Source of the DNA: Ailanthus altissimus
Lineage: Eukaryota > Streptophyta > Magnoliopsida > Sapindales > Simaroubaceae
NCBI GenBank assembly: GCA_946807835.1
Contig: OX327683.1
Location: forward strand, 625,001 to 689,000
Length of the DNA stretch: 64,000 nucleotides
Reading direction: 5' to 3'
In this document: positions 11,430-24,734 of the stretch, in pieces
How positions within the stretch are numbered: position 1 is the first letter of the stretch
Layout: each line of letters begins with the position of its first letter
Translations under genes and position numbers: made by a program
Notes under the pieces: generated by a model
What the model was told of the DNA's origin: nothing
Database searches by the model: none
What the model saw: the letters and a program-made list of their open reading frames with translations, nothing else

Positions 11430-13770
11430 TTCAAAGGTATGGCTAACAATGGTATGTCATCCTTCTAAGTCTCTACACTGAGCAAAAATAATTATGAAAG
11501 TTGGAGTATCAAAATAAAAGTCCTTTTGGATGCACATAATGTTCAAAAAGTTGTTGAAAAAGGTTATAGTGAGCCACAAGATGAGACCACTTTAACCGAA
11601 CAACAAAAAGAAAGTTTGAAGGATTCAAGAAGGAGAGACAAGAAAGCTCTCTACCTCATTTATCAAGCATTAGATGATGACAGATTTGTGAAGATTTCAA
11701 GTGCAAATTCCACCAAGAAACCATGGGAGAAGCTTCAAACGTCTTATAAAGGAACGGAACAAGTGAAAAGGGTTCATCTCCAAACATTAAGAGGTAAATT
11801 TGAATCTCCATATATGAAAGAATCCGAGTTTATCTCTAATTATTTCTCAAGAGGTTTAACCGTTTCTAATTTACTAAAAAGAAATGGTGAAAAGTTGGAT
11901 GATGTAAGAATAATGGAAAAGATACTTTGCTCATTATATCCAAAATTCAAGCATATAGTTGTAACTATTGAAGAAACTAAAGACTTAAAAGAAATGACAA
12001 TCGAGAGATTAATGAGATCATTAAAAGCATATGAAGAAAATCATGAGAATAAGCAAGAAATCATGGAGCAACTCTTGAAAATACAAATCAATGAGAAAGA
12101 AGAATGTCTTCGCAATAAAAAAAAGTTAGCATGGAAGAAGTCATGACCGCCGAACAAGTCATGGACATGGACAAGGTTGGAATAATAATAACAACAATGG
12201 AATAGAAGAAATCTCAAGTAGAGGTCGTGGAAGAGGACATTTAAACTCAAGGTATGATAAGTCTCAAGTTCAATGCTACAAATGTCAAAAGTACGGGCAT
12301 TATACCTCTGAATGGAAAGCTTTAAACAACAAAGTTGAAGGAACAACAAATTATGTCGAGAAAGCAGATCAAGAAGATTCTACTATATTGCTATCATATA
12401 TAGACAACATTGCAAGACAAGACAACAGGCGGTACCTTGACACAGGTGCTAGCAATTATATGTGTGAAAGAAGAAACATGTTTTTGGAACTTGATGAAAC
12501 TGTAAATTGAAATGTCTCTTTTGTAGATAAATCAAAGATACCAGTGAAAAGTAAAGGTAATATATTAATCTGCTTGAAAAATGAAAAGCACCAATTCATT
12601 TCTAATGTTTATTATGTTCCCAACATTAAAAATAATATCTTAAGTTTAAGGCAACTCTTAGAGAAAGGTTATGATATTCATATGAAATAAAATAGTCTTT
12701 TTATAAGAGATAATAACAATAATTTAATAGCAAAGGTTCCAACGATTAGAAATTGAATTTTCCTTTTAAACATTCAAAATGATGCTGCAAAGTGTCTGAA
12801 GACTTACTACAAAGACAACTTGATTTTGGCATCTTTAATTTTGACATCTTAATTTTAGAGGACTAAAGTTATTATCCAAGACAGATATGGTAAATAGTTT
12901 GCCTCTCATCAGTCATCCTGACCAACTGTGTGAAGGATGTTTATTCGAAAAGCAATTCAAAAAATAATTTCCAAAAGAGTCAAATGCAAGAGCCCACAAG
13001 TAGCCTTAGCTTGTGCACACGGATGTGTGTGGTCTATTCAAACCACCCTCTTATGATAAAAGTAATTATTTCCTTCTCTTTATTGATGATTTGTCAAGAA
13101 AAACTTGGTTATAATTCTTGAAGAAAAAATCAAAAGCATTTGAAGCTTTTAATAAATTTAAAGTCGTTGTGGAGAAAGAAAGTGGATGTGAGATCAAGGC
13201 CATGAGATCCAATCAAGGAAGAGAATTCACTTCCAAAAGGTTTCAAGCTTATTATAAAGACAATGGGATATGTTGACCTTTAATAGTTCCGAGATCTCCC
13301 CCCCCCCCCCCCCCCCCCAAAAAAAACAAAATGGTGTGGCGAGAGAAAGAATACAACCATTCTCGATATGGCACTAAGCATGCTTAAAGGCAAGAAAATG
13401 CCAAAGAAGTTTTAGGCCGAAACTATAGCAACTGTCGTATAATTATTATATCTATCTCCAACAAGAATTGTATTGGGTAAGACACCGCAAAAAGCTTGAA
13501 GTGGAAGAAACTTAGTGTCTCTCAACTAAGTGTTTTTGTAAGTATAGCTTATATGCATGTAATGGACAAAAAAAGAACTAAACTTAATGATAAAAGCAAG
13601 AAGTTCATCTTTATTGGATATAACACCAACTTTAAAGGTTATAAGCTATATAATCCAAGCACTAATAAGATCATGATAAGTTGAGATGTGAAATTCAATG
13701 AAGAAAGTCGTGATAAAAAAAAATTTTCATTTTACACTTCCAACGAGCTTTTTTCGCCTATACTCCAACA
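11430..13770 (+). pseudogene. Ty1/copia remnant: gag, protease, integrase
   Basis: The gag frame is open at 11526-12146 (UBN2-type: EKLQTSYKGTEQVKRVHLQT, LDDVRIMEKIL, then a basic end). A shifted frame from about 12180 has a zinc knuckle CYKCQKYGHYTSEW whose final Cys is Trp, and a protease YLDTGASNYM. Integrase follows at about 12890-13480 ([39 protein letters not shown], with Asp of the usual TD.G replaced by Gln). A shape-specific linker (KFIFIGYNTNFKGYKLY) lies at 13600-13660. Many stops are present and RT and RNase H are absent; homology ends near 13770. A 21-base C run sits at the position of the usual Q-N-G-V-A segment. Confidence 0.85.
13298..13326 (+). repeat. Poly(C)21-poly(A)8 homopolymer tract
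   Basis: Twenty-one C residues (13298-13318) run directly into eight A residues (13319-13326), inside the copia integrase remnant. Nothing comparable occurs elsewhere in the window. Confidence 0.95.
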
Positions 13771-14149
13771 CTAATTTCTAATATTTCATAGATCTGGGTT
13801 ATGATTGCAAACACTATTTAAATAATAAAAAATAAATGTGTTTATATATTAAAATTTTAATTGTAAAAAAATTATAAAATTATTTTGTGGTTAAAAGATA
13901 ATAGACTAAAATTTAGATTATGTAAAGGAGCTATGATAGGTCAATTTTGATTCTCGATAATGTCAAGGAAGAGGTATGATAGATCGTTATTGAGCAAATG
14001 GCAAGAATGATTGATTATATAGCTCACACACCCTCGAAAGCAAGTGTGTGTATGTCTATTTAAGCACTAGTTGCCTTTAAAAAAAAAGCACTTGTCACCT
14101 CGAAGCTAACAAACAATCGACTTTATATGTCTAAATACTATCAAGTCAG
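13771..14149. other. Non-coding DNA, nothing recognised
   Basis: AT-rich DNA without ORF or LTR end. Its right edge leads into duplicated segment A. Confidence 0.35.
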
Positions 14150-14480
14150 GCCCTGTCAACATAAACATGTGATTATAGATTTTCACAATCTGGGCAGCAT
14201 TATAGTGGTTAGTAAGGGAGGTCCCATGTTTTTGTTGTTTCATGGAGAGTTCCTTGTAATGTTCAAGTAGTTTCATGGTAGGGCTGGGTTGATAAATGTT
14301 AATATGAATGCTTAAGTCAGTACTATCGTGACAGTAGAGAAAAAAATAGATTGAAAATTTAGATGTCTAAAATTTACTCATTTGTATCAGTTGAGGTTTC
14401 ACATTATTATGGTTTCGTCATTATTCATAGATCACGTGCGTAATTTGAAATTATGAGAGTTATTGGTCGTCCCTTGTGCT
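14150..14480. repeat. Duplicated non-coding segment A, copy 1
   Basis: Matches 26290-26400 joined to 26850-27060, and in part 40195-40260. Shared words include GATTTTCACAAT, GGTTAGTAAG, CCCATGTTT, TTGTTTCATGGAG and GTTGATAAATGTT. This copy is uninterrupted and gives the empty site for the LINE fragment inserted at 26401-26846. Confidence 0.65.
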
Positions 14481-16074
14481 CTACATTTTCGGAAGAATCT
14501 GGATGGCATAACTTCCTTGAACACCCTTGATCCTTTTAGTTTTTTTATAGCTTTATTTATTTTATTTTTAATTTTAAATTTTTTTGGTAGACATATGGCC
14601 ATAGTTGGTGGCATGATTAAACAGAATTGACAATGGGGCACATTTGGGACCATTAATCTGCTAAAAAATTGGCAATATAGAAATATTTTTAAAAAAAAAT
14701 TATAATGAAATATTTATACTTAGGTTAAATAAGTGCAGTGTTTTTGGTAGACATTAGAACTTTTTCTCATAGTTAAATTACTATTATTCGTGCTAATTTC
14801 ATATTAGAACTCTCTTTTCACTACTATTCCACTTTTATTACAAATGAAATTATAAACATAACTGATATTGTAATTGTTATTATTATTTAAAATGTGGCTA
14901 TCAATATAGATTTGAGAATGTAGCTAAGAGTCAAGAAAATTATAAATGTGATTTCTAATTAGATTTGGTATCATACATATAAAAATCATAATTGAGATCA
15001 TAACTTTTAGATTCATATTCCTATAACTATAATTATAATTATGAAAACCATAAAAATAACTTTTTAATTATCATCATCTATTTCTAAAATTTGATTCGGT
15101 AGGGTTTTTTTATTTCTTGATTGAGCTAATTTCCTCAAATTTGGAATTAAACTCGGCATATTTGTTGATGTAAAGTGCTTTTATTAAAATAAGAGGCTTG
15201 AAATTTAAACTTTACTTATATTAAAATAAAAAAGGAGTTAAATCTTTCCCTAAAAAATAATGACATCTTCTAATTTGATTATAACTTAATCTTAATTAAT
15301 TTATATCTGTAGCAAATGTAATTGAAATGTCACAACTTGCAGGATATAAAAAACTTGGAACTTTAACAGTTGGCTGTTTTATAATGACAAAGAAAGTTAT
15401 ATTTTTGTGACAACTTAGCTATCCTTAATGTATTATTATTATTTTTTTTTGAAAGGATGTATTATTCTTTTTGGTACTAAACTTTTGTCATATATATCTT
15501 TCAATTAGATCTAAACTTTAGATAATTTAGGTAAATTACATTCACTCTGTTAAATTTTTTTCATGTACATTTATAATTTAATTATGAAAGAGTAACACTA
15601 GTATTATTTTAGTGTAGAGGTTATATACATCATAAACTTCCAAGGACCGCCTTGCTATTTAGTCTTACAAAAGTTAATGAATAATACATTCTTTAATTTA
15701 TATTTCAAATTTTTTCTTAGTTTAAAGATGTGGTATGTATTAATTGAAGGATGGATTTCTATAATTTCTAATAATTCGTTGTACATTTTTTTAAAATCTA
15801 TATGCAATATAATTTAAGATGAAAAGAAGTTAATATATAAATTGAAAAGTACAGTGCACTCAAAGTGCTAAACTCACTTCAATAAATTTTCGATATTTGA
15901 TAATACTAATTTTACCCTCTAAATATCAAGTCCACCACATCATAATGCTTTGAAACAGGATTCATTTCCCAATCTTGAATGTCGAATACTCAAATAATTT
16001 TTTAATTATTATGAGATTAATTCTTTTTATACACTCAGAGATTTCTTTGCTAACTAAAAGGTATTGTCGATAAA
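14481..16074. other. Long AT-rich gene-free stretch
   Basis: About 1.6 kb with homopolymer and AT runs and no recognisable coding segment, LTR terminus or tandem repeat. A small minus-strand ORF near 14432-14653 has no recognisable domain and is not supported. Confidence 0.4.
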
Positions 16075-17166
16075 TGTTGAGAATTTGATGTGCGAAAGTC
16101 TTCACCTACAAGTATTTAATAATTATAAAAGATTAAATAACACAAAATAGATAAAACAATCAATCACACACAAAGCATAAGAAATATACGTGATTTGATA
16201 ACTTACCTATATTTATGGTAGATCACAGGATCCTAACTTATTTTATTGATGTTATTACCAACGAACCACTCAATGATTACAAATATCACTCAAAAGATTA
16301 CAAGAAATACCAATAAGACAAGCTCCCTAAGGGTTTATATAGAACTCTCTCATGCACTCAACACTTAAGCGTTTCATAAATTCTCTGTTCTTTCTCGATA
16401 TTGATGCTTATTGATACTTCTTTGATGCTTGCCACCCTAATATTTTATGAGAATTTAATTAGGCTCTTAGATGTCCTAAGAAATCCTATATCATATTAGA
16501 ATTAGAGTTAATTCATGAAAGGAATTCAACTAACTCAAAAACTGAAATTTGGTGCTACAACGCCACTGTGGCCCATCTCAGTGTCGTAGCCTAATGTTGT
16601 GGACTTCTCTCAGGGAATGTTACTGTGCTCTTAACTTTAAGGCCTCTTCCCCCCTCATCTGTCAAATCGAATGATCTGACAACTTCCTTCACACATCTTC
16701 CTCGAACCCACTCTAATACTACTTGTCATGGACTTCTCTCGTAAAACTCTACTGTACCTCCTAACTTTGGGGTCTAAACACAAAGTGTTTGAGAGAATAT
16801 TCTTGAATTACTAACAAGGAGAATTACAAGCTAAGAGGTGTGCATCTTCTTCATCTCTTTCTTGGTTTGTTGGTTTTTATATTGCTTAGGACTTAAAAAT
16901 GTCTAAGGCCGCACAGGTTCGAGAAAAGTTCATGACACTAACCAAAGCTAGGTTGTACCCAGCCACTGCCAAGGCCGTAGCCTTGGGGCTATTATCCCAA
17001 GGACTAAAACTGCCTTCATGGTGCTTTCTTAGTCCCTTTTTACTTTTAGCTCTCCATTTCTCTTATTTCTAGTTCGTCCAATGGGTTATCAATCTTGTGT
17101 TGTCTTTTCATTGGTCTCTAATTTAAAATTATCTTCAAACCCAATTTTAAATCATTAATTCCAACA
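16075..17166 (-). mobile_element. LTR-like element, probably a solo copia LTR
   Basis: Starts TGTTGAGAATTTG and ends ATTAATTCCAACA, so it has TG...CA ends. Near 16195-16235 it has GATTTGATAACTTACCTATATTTATGGTAGATCA, here quoted only by its ends (GATTTGATAACTTACC, TATGGTAGATCA), which corresponds to a conserved block of the copia LTRs at 40646-41408 and 42225-42922. Neither a primer site nor a polypurine tract was found next to it. Confidence 0.45.
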
Positions 17167-17489
17167 ACAAAATTTAGTGTAATTATATTTTTTTCTTACA
17201 TTTTAAAAATGTTATGTTCTCTTTTACTTGTATCTAAAATTATTTTATATAATTTTGAGATAAAAAGATTAGTCATTTTAATGAATGAGATTTCTCATTT
17301 GTTCTTTATTAAAAAAAATCACATTATGTTTATACAAATAAAGTTGATCTCTCATTAGTATGCAAAATCTTATAAGTGTTCTAATAAAAACAAAAAAGCA
17401 TCGTGATATTACTTACCATTAAAGAAATTAAATAAATTATTCAAATGAATAATCAATTATAATAATAAAAGAAATAATCAAGTAGTAGA

Positions 17490-18472
17490 TTGTTGAAATT
17501 TAGTGATTCAAAATGAAGTTTGAGTTTAATTTTGAGTTGAAAGACCAATTAAGTGTTAGACATAAGGTTGAGTATGTATTGGATGTACAAGAAAATAATG
17601 GAAAAAAAATGAAAATAGAGAGTCGGAAATGAGAAAAGGTGCGAAAGTACAACAAGAAAAAATATCTAGGTGTAAACATTATAGTGCTAGATACTGAGCA
17701 TTGCAGCACCAAAGTTAGAATATTGAGTTCTTTGGCATTGGGTTAGGATCGTAGGCGATATGGCACTAGTTCTTTAGCATGGTGGCTATCGATTTCAGGC
17801 AACTCACGGTTTTATATATATATATATATATTTTTTTTTGCATGTTTGAGTCAATTTGAAACTTTTCTTTTGCATGGTTTCCTATTAAAACAAGATATAA
17901 GGTTTCTAGAGGTGGTTTAGAGACTAGATAAACTCTTGTAATTCATTATAATGAGCAATGCATCAACAAGTGAGAAAATAGAGAGCTAGGACAGCTCTAA
18001 GACACTGAAGTGCCCGAGAGAGTGTGCATGGGAGTACTTGAGTGCTAAAGTGTATAAGATAGTACTGATAAATCATTTAAGAGCTCATCTATTATTGTAT
18101 TCATTGACAATATCTTGTGTTAGGTCTTTATGAATAAAGTTCTTTATGACTAGAGTTCTCCATGAACTACTTAATAAAATAAGTGAGGATCTAGTAATCC
18201 ATTGTAGACGTAAGCAGTTGTTATCGAAAGATGTATATTCTTCTACCTTATGTGATTAATTGTTATCTTTATTAATTGTTTGATCTTGTTATTCTTGTTT
18301 TACTTATGGGTGAAGTCTTTTGTAAAATACTTAAGTAGTTTTAGGATGTTAAATACCCACTATATAAGTATTAGAGCACATAAAAAACTTCTAACAAGTA
18401 GTGCCAATGTTATGGCTAATGTTGATACCTAATTGGCATCAAAATAAAAAGCTAGCTGATTTTCCTAACAAG
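17490..18472 (+). mobile_element. 5' LTR of a small non-autonomous LTR element
   Basis: Begins TGTTGAAATTTAGTGATTC and is repeated, diverged, at 19138-19920. Shared blocks include GAGGATCTAGT, ATCCATTGT, GACGTA and TTGATCTTGTTATTCTT. An AT run with 3' poly(T) lies at 17812-17839. The end is either at CTAACA 18394 or at CTAACA 18472; the second is followed by AGTGGTATCAAAGC, a good primer-binding site. Confidence 0.6.
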
Positions 18473-19137
18473 TGGTATCAAAGCTATGGTTAAGGTTAAT
18501 TACCAGGTAAAGGTTATTCAACCATGATGTCTCACAAGTATGAAGACAGAAAAATAGGGAAAAATATCAAAGAGCCTCGTAGTGCAATAGGGTTACAACT
18601 GCAAAAAAACGGTTGAAAATAAAGATTGAAGAGCCATCAAAGAGAAGGGTAAAAAAGGGTAGAGGAGCTGCAATTAGTTTATAAATAGAACTTGAAGTTG
18701 CAGAATCTTTGAAAGCTTTTAAAGAAGGAATATGAAAGATGTTTAAAGGGCCTATGGGTAAGAAGCACAATTGAGGTTGTGTGCTTGATGAGAATGCTGT
18801 AGGGGCTCAATAAGGGTTTATTGAGGGGATGTATACTAAGAGGCGGTATTAGAGATTATCTCACTGAAGTGACAAGAGTCAAAAGGGAATGTATGGTCAG
18901 AGAGGATCTAGCCACGAAAGTATTGTAATGGTGTTAAAAGTGACATTAGAGATTATAGTATGACAGCTACCCAGAGAAATCTACATTCAAAATCTTTAGA
19001 AACCAAAGTCACAAGACTTAAAAGAGTTAAGTCAAGCATAAACTTAACTAGAATCAACACTAGAGTAATTGATCATTAGTTAAGGAATGGTAGATCCTAG
19101 AAAGCTTCTTGGAGAGATTTTGAATCAATGAGGAGAT
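18473..19137 (+). mobile_element. Internal region of the non-autonomous LTR element
   Basis: Roughly 650 bp between the two LTRs. It starts with a tRNA-Met-type primer site (GTGGTATCAAAGCTATGG) and ends with a purine-rich CAATGAGGAGATT before the 3' LTR. No gag or pol motif can be read in any frame, so the element would depend on proteins from another one. Size and lack of coding fit LARD/TRIM-like elements, but assignment to a named family is not possible. Confidence 0.55.
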
Positions 19138-19920
19138 TTTTTTTAAAATTTGGTGATTCAAAATCAAGGTTAATTTTGATTTTAAGTTAAAGATCAATGA
19201 GGAATCAGACATAAGGTCAACTACAAGTTAGACGTACAAGAAAGAGATAAAAATAATGAGAAAGTGATGAAAATGGTGAGTTAAAAACGACAAAAGGCAT
19301 GAAAATACAAATGAAGAGAATCTTTAGGTGTGAGCACCATGGCCCTAAGTTGGACTCAAAGTAGTGTCGAGTGCCCAACTTCGATAAACTTGCAATTTTA
19401 GATTTCTTTTGTGTGTTTGAGTCAGTATTAGACTATTTTTTTTATTGTGTACTCTTATTCCAATAAGAAATATTATTTCTAAGAGTGGTTTATTGTAATC
19501 CATTAGAATGATAAATGCATCCTAAAGAGAGATAATAGATGGGTAAGGCAGCTTTAGGGTGTAAAAGTGCACAAAAAAGTGTACAATGGAAGTGCTTGAG
19601 TATTGGAGTGTGCAAGATAGCACTAATATATCCTTAAAGTGCTCGTCTATTGTTGTATTCCTTAAGAATTTTCTGTGTTAAGTCTTTATTGTCTAGAGTT
19701 CTTTGTGAACTAGTTAAGAAAATAAGCGAGGATCTAGTGATCCATTGTGGACGTAGACAGTTGTTTTCAAACCACGTATATTCTTGTAACTTAATTGATT
19801 GATTGTTATCTCAATTATTCGTTTGATCTTGTTATTCTTATTTTACTTATGGATGAAGTCTTATGCAAAGCACTTATGTAGTTTTAGAGTGTTAAATACT
19901 AATTATGGAGATATTTAAAT
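19138..19920 (+). mobile_element. 3' LTR of the small non-autonomous LTR element
   Basis: Diverged direct copy of 17490-18380, beginning AAAATTTGGTGATTCAAAATC. The first bases are obscured by a T run, and the right end is lost where similarity stops near TATGGAGATATTTAAA. Confidence 0.55.
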
Positions 19921-19929
19921 ACATAAATG

Positions 19930-20530
19930 TTGGAGTTAATACTCAAGCATCATTCTAATGTTTTATAAATCTTATTTATATTTATCTAATATGCATTTCT
20001 ATAAATCGTTATTTTATTATATGGTATTAATCTTGGTCTTTTCATACAGTTTACATCAATATTAAAAGTTAATATTTCTATGAGTTATAATCCATATTGT
20101 TAAACCTATGAATTATATAGTATTTATTGCAGTAACATAGTTGCAAGTAATTGTAAATAATGTTAAAAAATATAATTATGTAACTATTCTCAAAATTGGT
20201 ACCTAGTCATAGGTTTAACAATAAGGGTGAATTGTTAAAACTAAAAAGACTAGTGTATATTTATATTTGAAATTATCAGACGGTTAATATTAATAAACTG
20301 TAAGCTTAGTGGAAGCTCTATAAGTATACAAGTGTTAAGTAGGGACTTGACATTGAACAGACTAATGAAGACATTTAATAAACATTCTATAAAGCTATTA
20401 ATTGATGGTTTTCTTGAGTTGAGCAGTATTGTGGTTCTTTGACTTGAGCACCACGATGGGCTTGTGAATGATCTACCATACTTAGATTCCACACATGTCA
20501 GAAATATTTTATGGTATGACCTCTGGGCCA
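19930..20530 (+). repeat. R5 long-LTR fragment, copy 1
   Basis: Carries the R5 signature block near 20400-20525: TTGAGTTGAGCAGTAT, then CACGATGGGCTTGTGA, CACACATGTCAGA and TTTATGGTATGACCTCT. The same block is found at 27795-27910, 39075-39190 and, inverted, 63720-63830. Confidence 0.6.
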
Positions 20531-22660
20531 CTCTGACAGGACCTGACCCAAGACCCTCTATAGTAGACCCCAGTGGCCCTGCCGAGCACCCCGACATAAC
20601 TTTCTCAGAATATAACTGGGTAAGTTGAAAAATTTTCGCGAGGTGAACCCCTTTTTGGTTCTTGCTATTATTAAGAAAATGTTGGCACATACATGAAAAT
20701 GACATCTTAATTTAAAAAAAAAAAACGTGCAAAGTTTCTCCTGTTTTTCTAAAAATTCAATTCAAAACCTACATAGCAATTTTACTTCTATTTCAACTAC
20801 TTCTCAATACTACCCAATAGGACCTCTGGTCCCTTCCAAAATAATCAAACTCTACTCAATAATGTCATTATGATCATAAAATGGGAATACTGATAAAACA
20901 GTGAAACGATCATCAAAATATCAAAACTTTTCTTGGTTATCCAAAACATATGTACAATACACAAATCTAGAATTACTATACTAAAAGAAAAATAGTGCTA
21001 CAAGCACATTTACATATATAAAATGATCTTTAGATTTTTGGCCCACTACTCAACAATAAGAGAATCAACAGCTGGTGTACCGAAACCTGCACCTGGGAAT
21101 AGGGTTTAGAAAACATGAAATGAGTTAGCTAAAGGATCTTAGTGAGTGCATTTAAGATTTCAAATAAAATTACATTATCCATAGATAGTAAATTTTAAAG
21201 TATATGCATAAATCATGCTTCTAAAACTGATGTAAAGCTGTAAAATGGTTTCTAATATCATATGCTGATGAAATCTTGCCGAACGGGTTTTTATCTACAT
21301 CTTTGGAAAAAAATATCCAAAATCTGTATAACATAAAACTGTCATGTGCATATAAATGTATAAATGTTATCAGTAGATTGAAAACTAGTAAAGTCCTTGC
21401 TCAGCCATTTTCTTTCTAAACTGTACCAATGGTAACCCTAAAACTTTATACTCACGCAGCAACTCAAGTAGCACCGTACACGTGAGTAGGTCACAGGGCA
21501 CCTCAACAAGCAGCACCCACAGTGACATCTCACTGGCTATGCAATAGAATCCTACATTGCATATATATAGCGAGACAATATCCTGTACACATAGAGCATT
21601 TCACATGACTCGACATCCCTACTTCATGGAGTTAGTGACATACCCCATGACCTGCCCATGTGCATGGGATATACTGACCGGGTCTAATACAATCACCACC
21701 ACTATAATTTGAGGGTACCAATGGCCTTTAAAACGAATGCAATAATTTAAAATTGTTTCTTAAACCGAACATGTAAAAGCATATCTATGGATATATATAT
21801 ATCAAGATCATAATCATGTTTATGCATTGAAATCTCATAAAACATATATTTTCATTATGTGAAAACATAATAAACGAAAGGTAAAAGAAATTGTATATTT
21901 TCACTAACAACTGCTCCGTGCTCAATCTTTTCGAATTTCTGATCCCATTACCACTCTCAATTTTCTTCATCTACGTGCTATAAATGACATTTAGAACCAA
22001 CTCGAATGCTAGAATCTCATTTAACTACTAAACGCCCTAATCGGCATACAAAGCCCGGATGCATACTACTTTTTGATTTTCATGTACGGAGTCATTTAAT
22101 CTAATCTAACTCACAATCCGGCACCCTAAAAATTATTAAATGCCTTGTAACTTGGTTGGACATAATTTCCCTTTACTTTTACAAAATGGACAATTATGTC
22201 CAATTTGTTTCATTTTTGGTCTCTCCATAACCCATTTACATTCAATATACATAAGGCACCATTTACACACATCAACTCAATCAAAACACCACTCAATCCC
22301 TAACTTTCTTAAAGTGGTAGAATTTCACCCTAGGTTCCAACAAATTTCTTTCCTCCATTTCTTCTTCTAATTACATTAAAATTAAGCCAATTTCATTCTA
22401 ATGCCATAATTACAACCAATTGAAGTCTCTACATTCAAATCACCCAAAACCCTGATTCTTACCTTGCCAATTTCTTCAATTTGATGATTCCTTTAAACTC
22501 TACACTAGAATTCAACTCACTCTAAACCAAGAATACACACAAGAACATCAATTGAAGCACTCTTGAAAGCTTACTTATCAAATTCATAAAATAATGCTTT
22601 TCTTATCTCTTTTTCTTGAATTTTCACTAATGGAAGCTTCTCTTGAATTTATAAGACTTT
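20531..22660 (-). mobile_element. Probable Ty3/Gypsy LTR/UTR region, with R2 copy b
   Basis: No coding. Phrases such as ACCTGCACCTGGGAATAGGG, GAACCCCTTTTTGG, a string of short GC-richer words (CCCATGACCTGCCC, CCGGGTCTAATACAA) and the R2 block at about 22380-22650 are of the type seen in plant Gypsy LTR regions in reverse orientation. The family call rests on general resemblance. Termini were not found. Confidence 0.4.
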
Positions 22661-23689
22661 AGATTTGTTTTAGGGACCAAATTATAATACTTTAAAAGTT
22701 TTAGGGGCTAATTCATAAATACGAAAAATTAGTCTCTTAGTATAAAAATACACATTTTAAACCCTAATTCATTCATTTTTGATCGAGTTACCTTTTATAG
22801 AGAGAGAAAAGAGAGAAAGAGAGGGGAGAGAAAGAGAAGAAAAAGAAAAAGAAAAATAAGAAGAAATTTGGAATTTAAACTTTAAGAGGTATATCATAAC
22901 CCTTTCTTGACTTCTTGGTGTTAATTAAGTTAATTTTTTTAATTTTTTATTTTCGTAAATATGAAAAAGTTGGGGATTTAATGTGAATTTTGTAAGACAT
23001 ATTGAGAATTGATGATGATTATGTAGATAACTTGATAAATCGTGATGAATTTGCAGAATGTTTACTTAATAGTCTCTTGATCTGAGAATTTTATAACATT
23101 TTGTACTTTGATTTTGATTTTGGCTTTTTAGAATATGAAATTAGACATGTCTAGAATCATTTGAGACTTTAAATCGATTGAAAATTTTAGAAATTGAATT
23201 TTTGGTGAATTGGTAGAACAACTGGTTTTTGATCTCATATACTTTCAAATCTTCATATGATGAGTTATTTTTTATTTTATTTTATCAAAAAGTGAAATAT
23301 ATTAACATAAATAAGATGAGCAGAATCCTCAATTACAAACTGAAGTAAATAGGGTATCCCAAAAAATCATGCCATGAGTATTAGCTATTATGAATTCATT
23401 AGGGGAAATGGAAATTGTTGATTTTACTAAGGGGTAAATTGGTTAGTTCTAAGAAATATACAATTAAATAGTTTTAGAGATTTAATCAAGGCACTACCCA
23501 TCTGCGGTGGATCCATGATCCATCTTCTTTTATTAACCAAGTCACAAAGTATCCCTTAGATCACCATAATTTTGTAAGATCTCTTAGTATCTTTTATTGT
23601 AGATATCTAAATATCTCATAGATTATTGTAATCTTTATAATACCTCTCACTAGTTCTCATACCCCATAATTGATGTAACCCAAAAAATA
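22661..23689. other. Non-coding DNA with a purine tract
   Basis: Contains a GA-rich purine run at 22799-22862 and otherwise AT-rich DNA. A phrase at 23226-23262 (TTTTGATCTCATATACTTTC) recurs near 24760 and 32138, so this area may hold another remnant of that duplicated segment. Confidence 0.4.
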
Positions 23690-24440
23690 CAAGAATAGCT
23701 CGTGCACTTTCAAAATAATTGTTTGGTGCTCTTTTTGTTTACATAAAAGCACCTTTAAAAGTTACATCATAGTGCACCATGCACTTAGTGCCCACATACC
23801 TACTCTATCCTCTCTTATATTTAAATCATGATGGTTTAGATACTTGACTATTTCTAAGGGTGTATAACATTTTATATAGTACTTATAAAGTAAAAGAAAC
23901 CCTAAACCTTATTGGAATAAGAGTTCTTACTCTTAGAAGACCTTACTTATAAGAGTGTAAATCCTACTTAAATAAGCCAATTGAACAGAAACAGAAAATA
24001 CTCATAAGTTGCAGCATAAACAATTCTTGCGCAAACAATGCTATGTGAACAATACCTGTTGTCTGAACAATATCTATTTTTTTGACTTTTTATTTTGCTC
24101 TTTCCTTCCCATAACTTTTGTATACCAGACTTCTTGCTGACTAGAGTCAAAAATAATTAGCACACAAAAGGGTTCTATTCATTTGCGTTGGAATCAGAAC
24201 ATGATCCCTAGATTAGTTTATTAATTTTTTTATTTAAGGTTTAATCGTATTTTTGGCTCTACAGATTCGGAGATCCATCTACTAAACTTTTAAATAATGT
24301 TTGTTTTTGTTAATATAACAAAAATTCACGTTGGTGATGCAATTAATAAACAATAGAATATTTTTTTTGGACTTCAAACAAAATAATAAATGCAAACAGC
24401 TATAGACAATGAATCTCAGCTGCCATTTGTACAACTGAGA
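23690..24440. repeat. Duplicated non-coding segment R4, copy 1
   Basis: Parallels 41610-42150 plus 42930-43040. Common words: TTGGTGCTC, GCACCATGCACTTAGTGCC, AAACCCTAAACCT, AAAAGGGTTC, GCTAGATTAGTTTATT-like, and GCCATTTGTACAACTGAGAT. This copy lacks the LTR stub found in copy 2 and shows the sequence displaced there. Confidence 0.65.
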
Positions 24441-24734
24441 TAAAGAAAGATGACCAAGTTATTAGAAATTTTTACGAATTCAAATATATATTTAACACAG
24501 GTTTACCTTGTCTTTCATGAGAATTTTTGGTAAAACAGGCTTCAAGGGAAATAATTGATGACACGCTGTTCAAAACTAAATGCATGACAGCATGTTTTAT
24601 GAATATTTGACTTTAAGGTAATTAAATAGTTATAGATATTGTAGCCTGCTCACAGCTAATCCGTCTTACCTAATGGAACAACCAGATTTGATTACTTCTA
24701 AACTTAAGGGCATCTTCATGCAGCAATGGCCACG

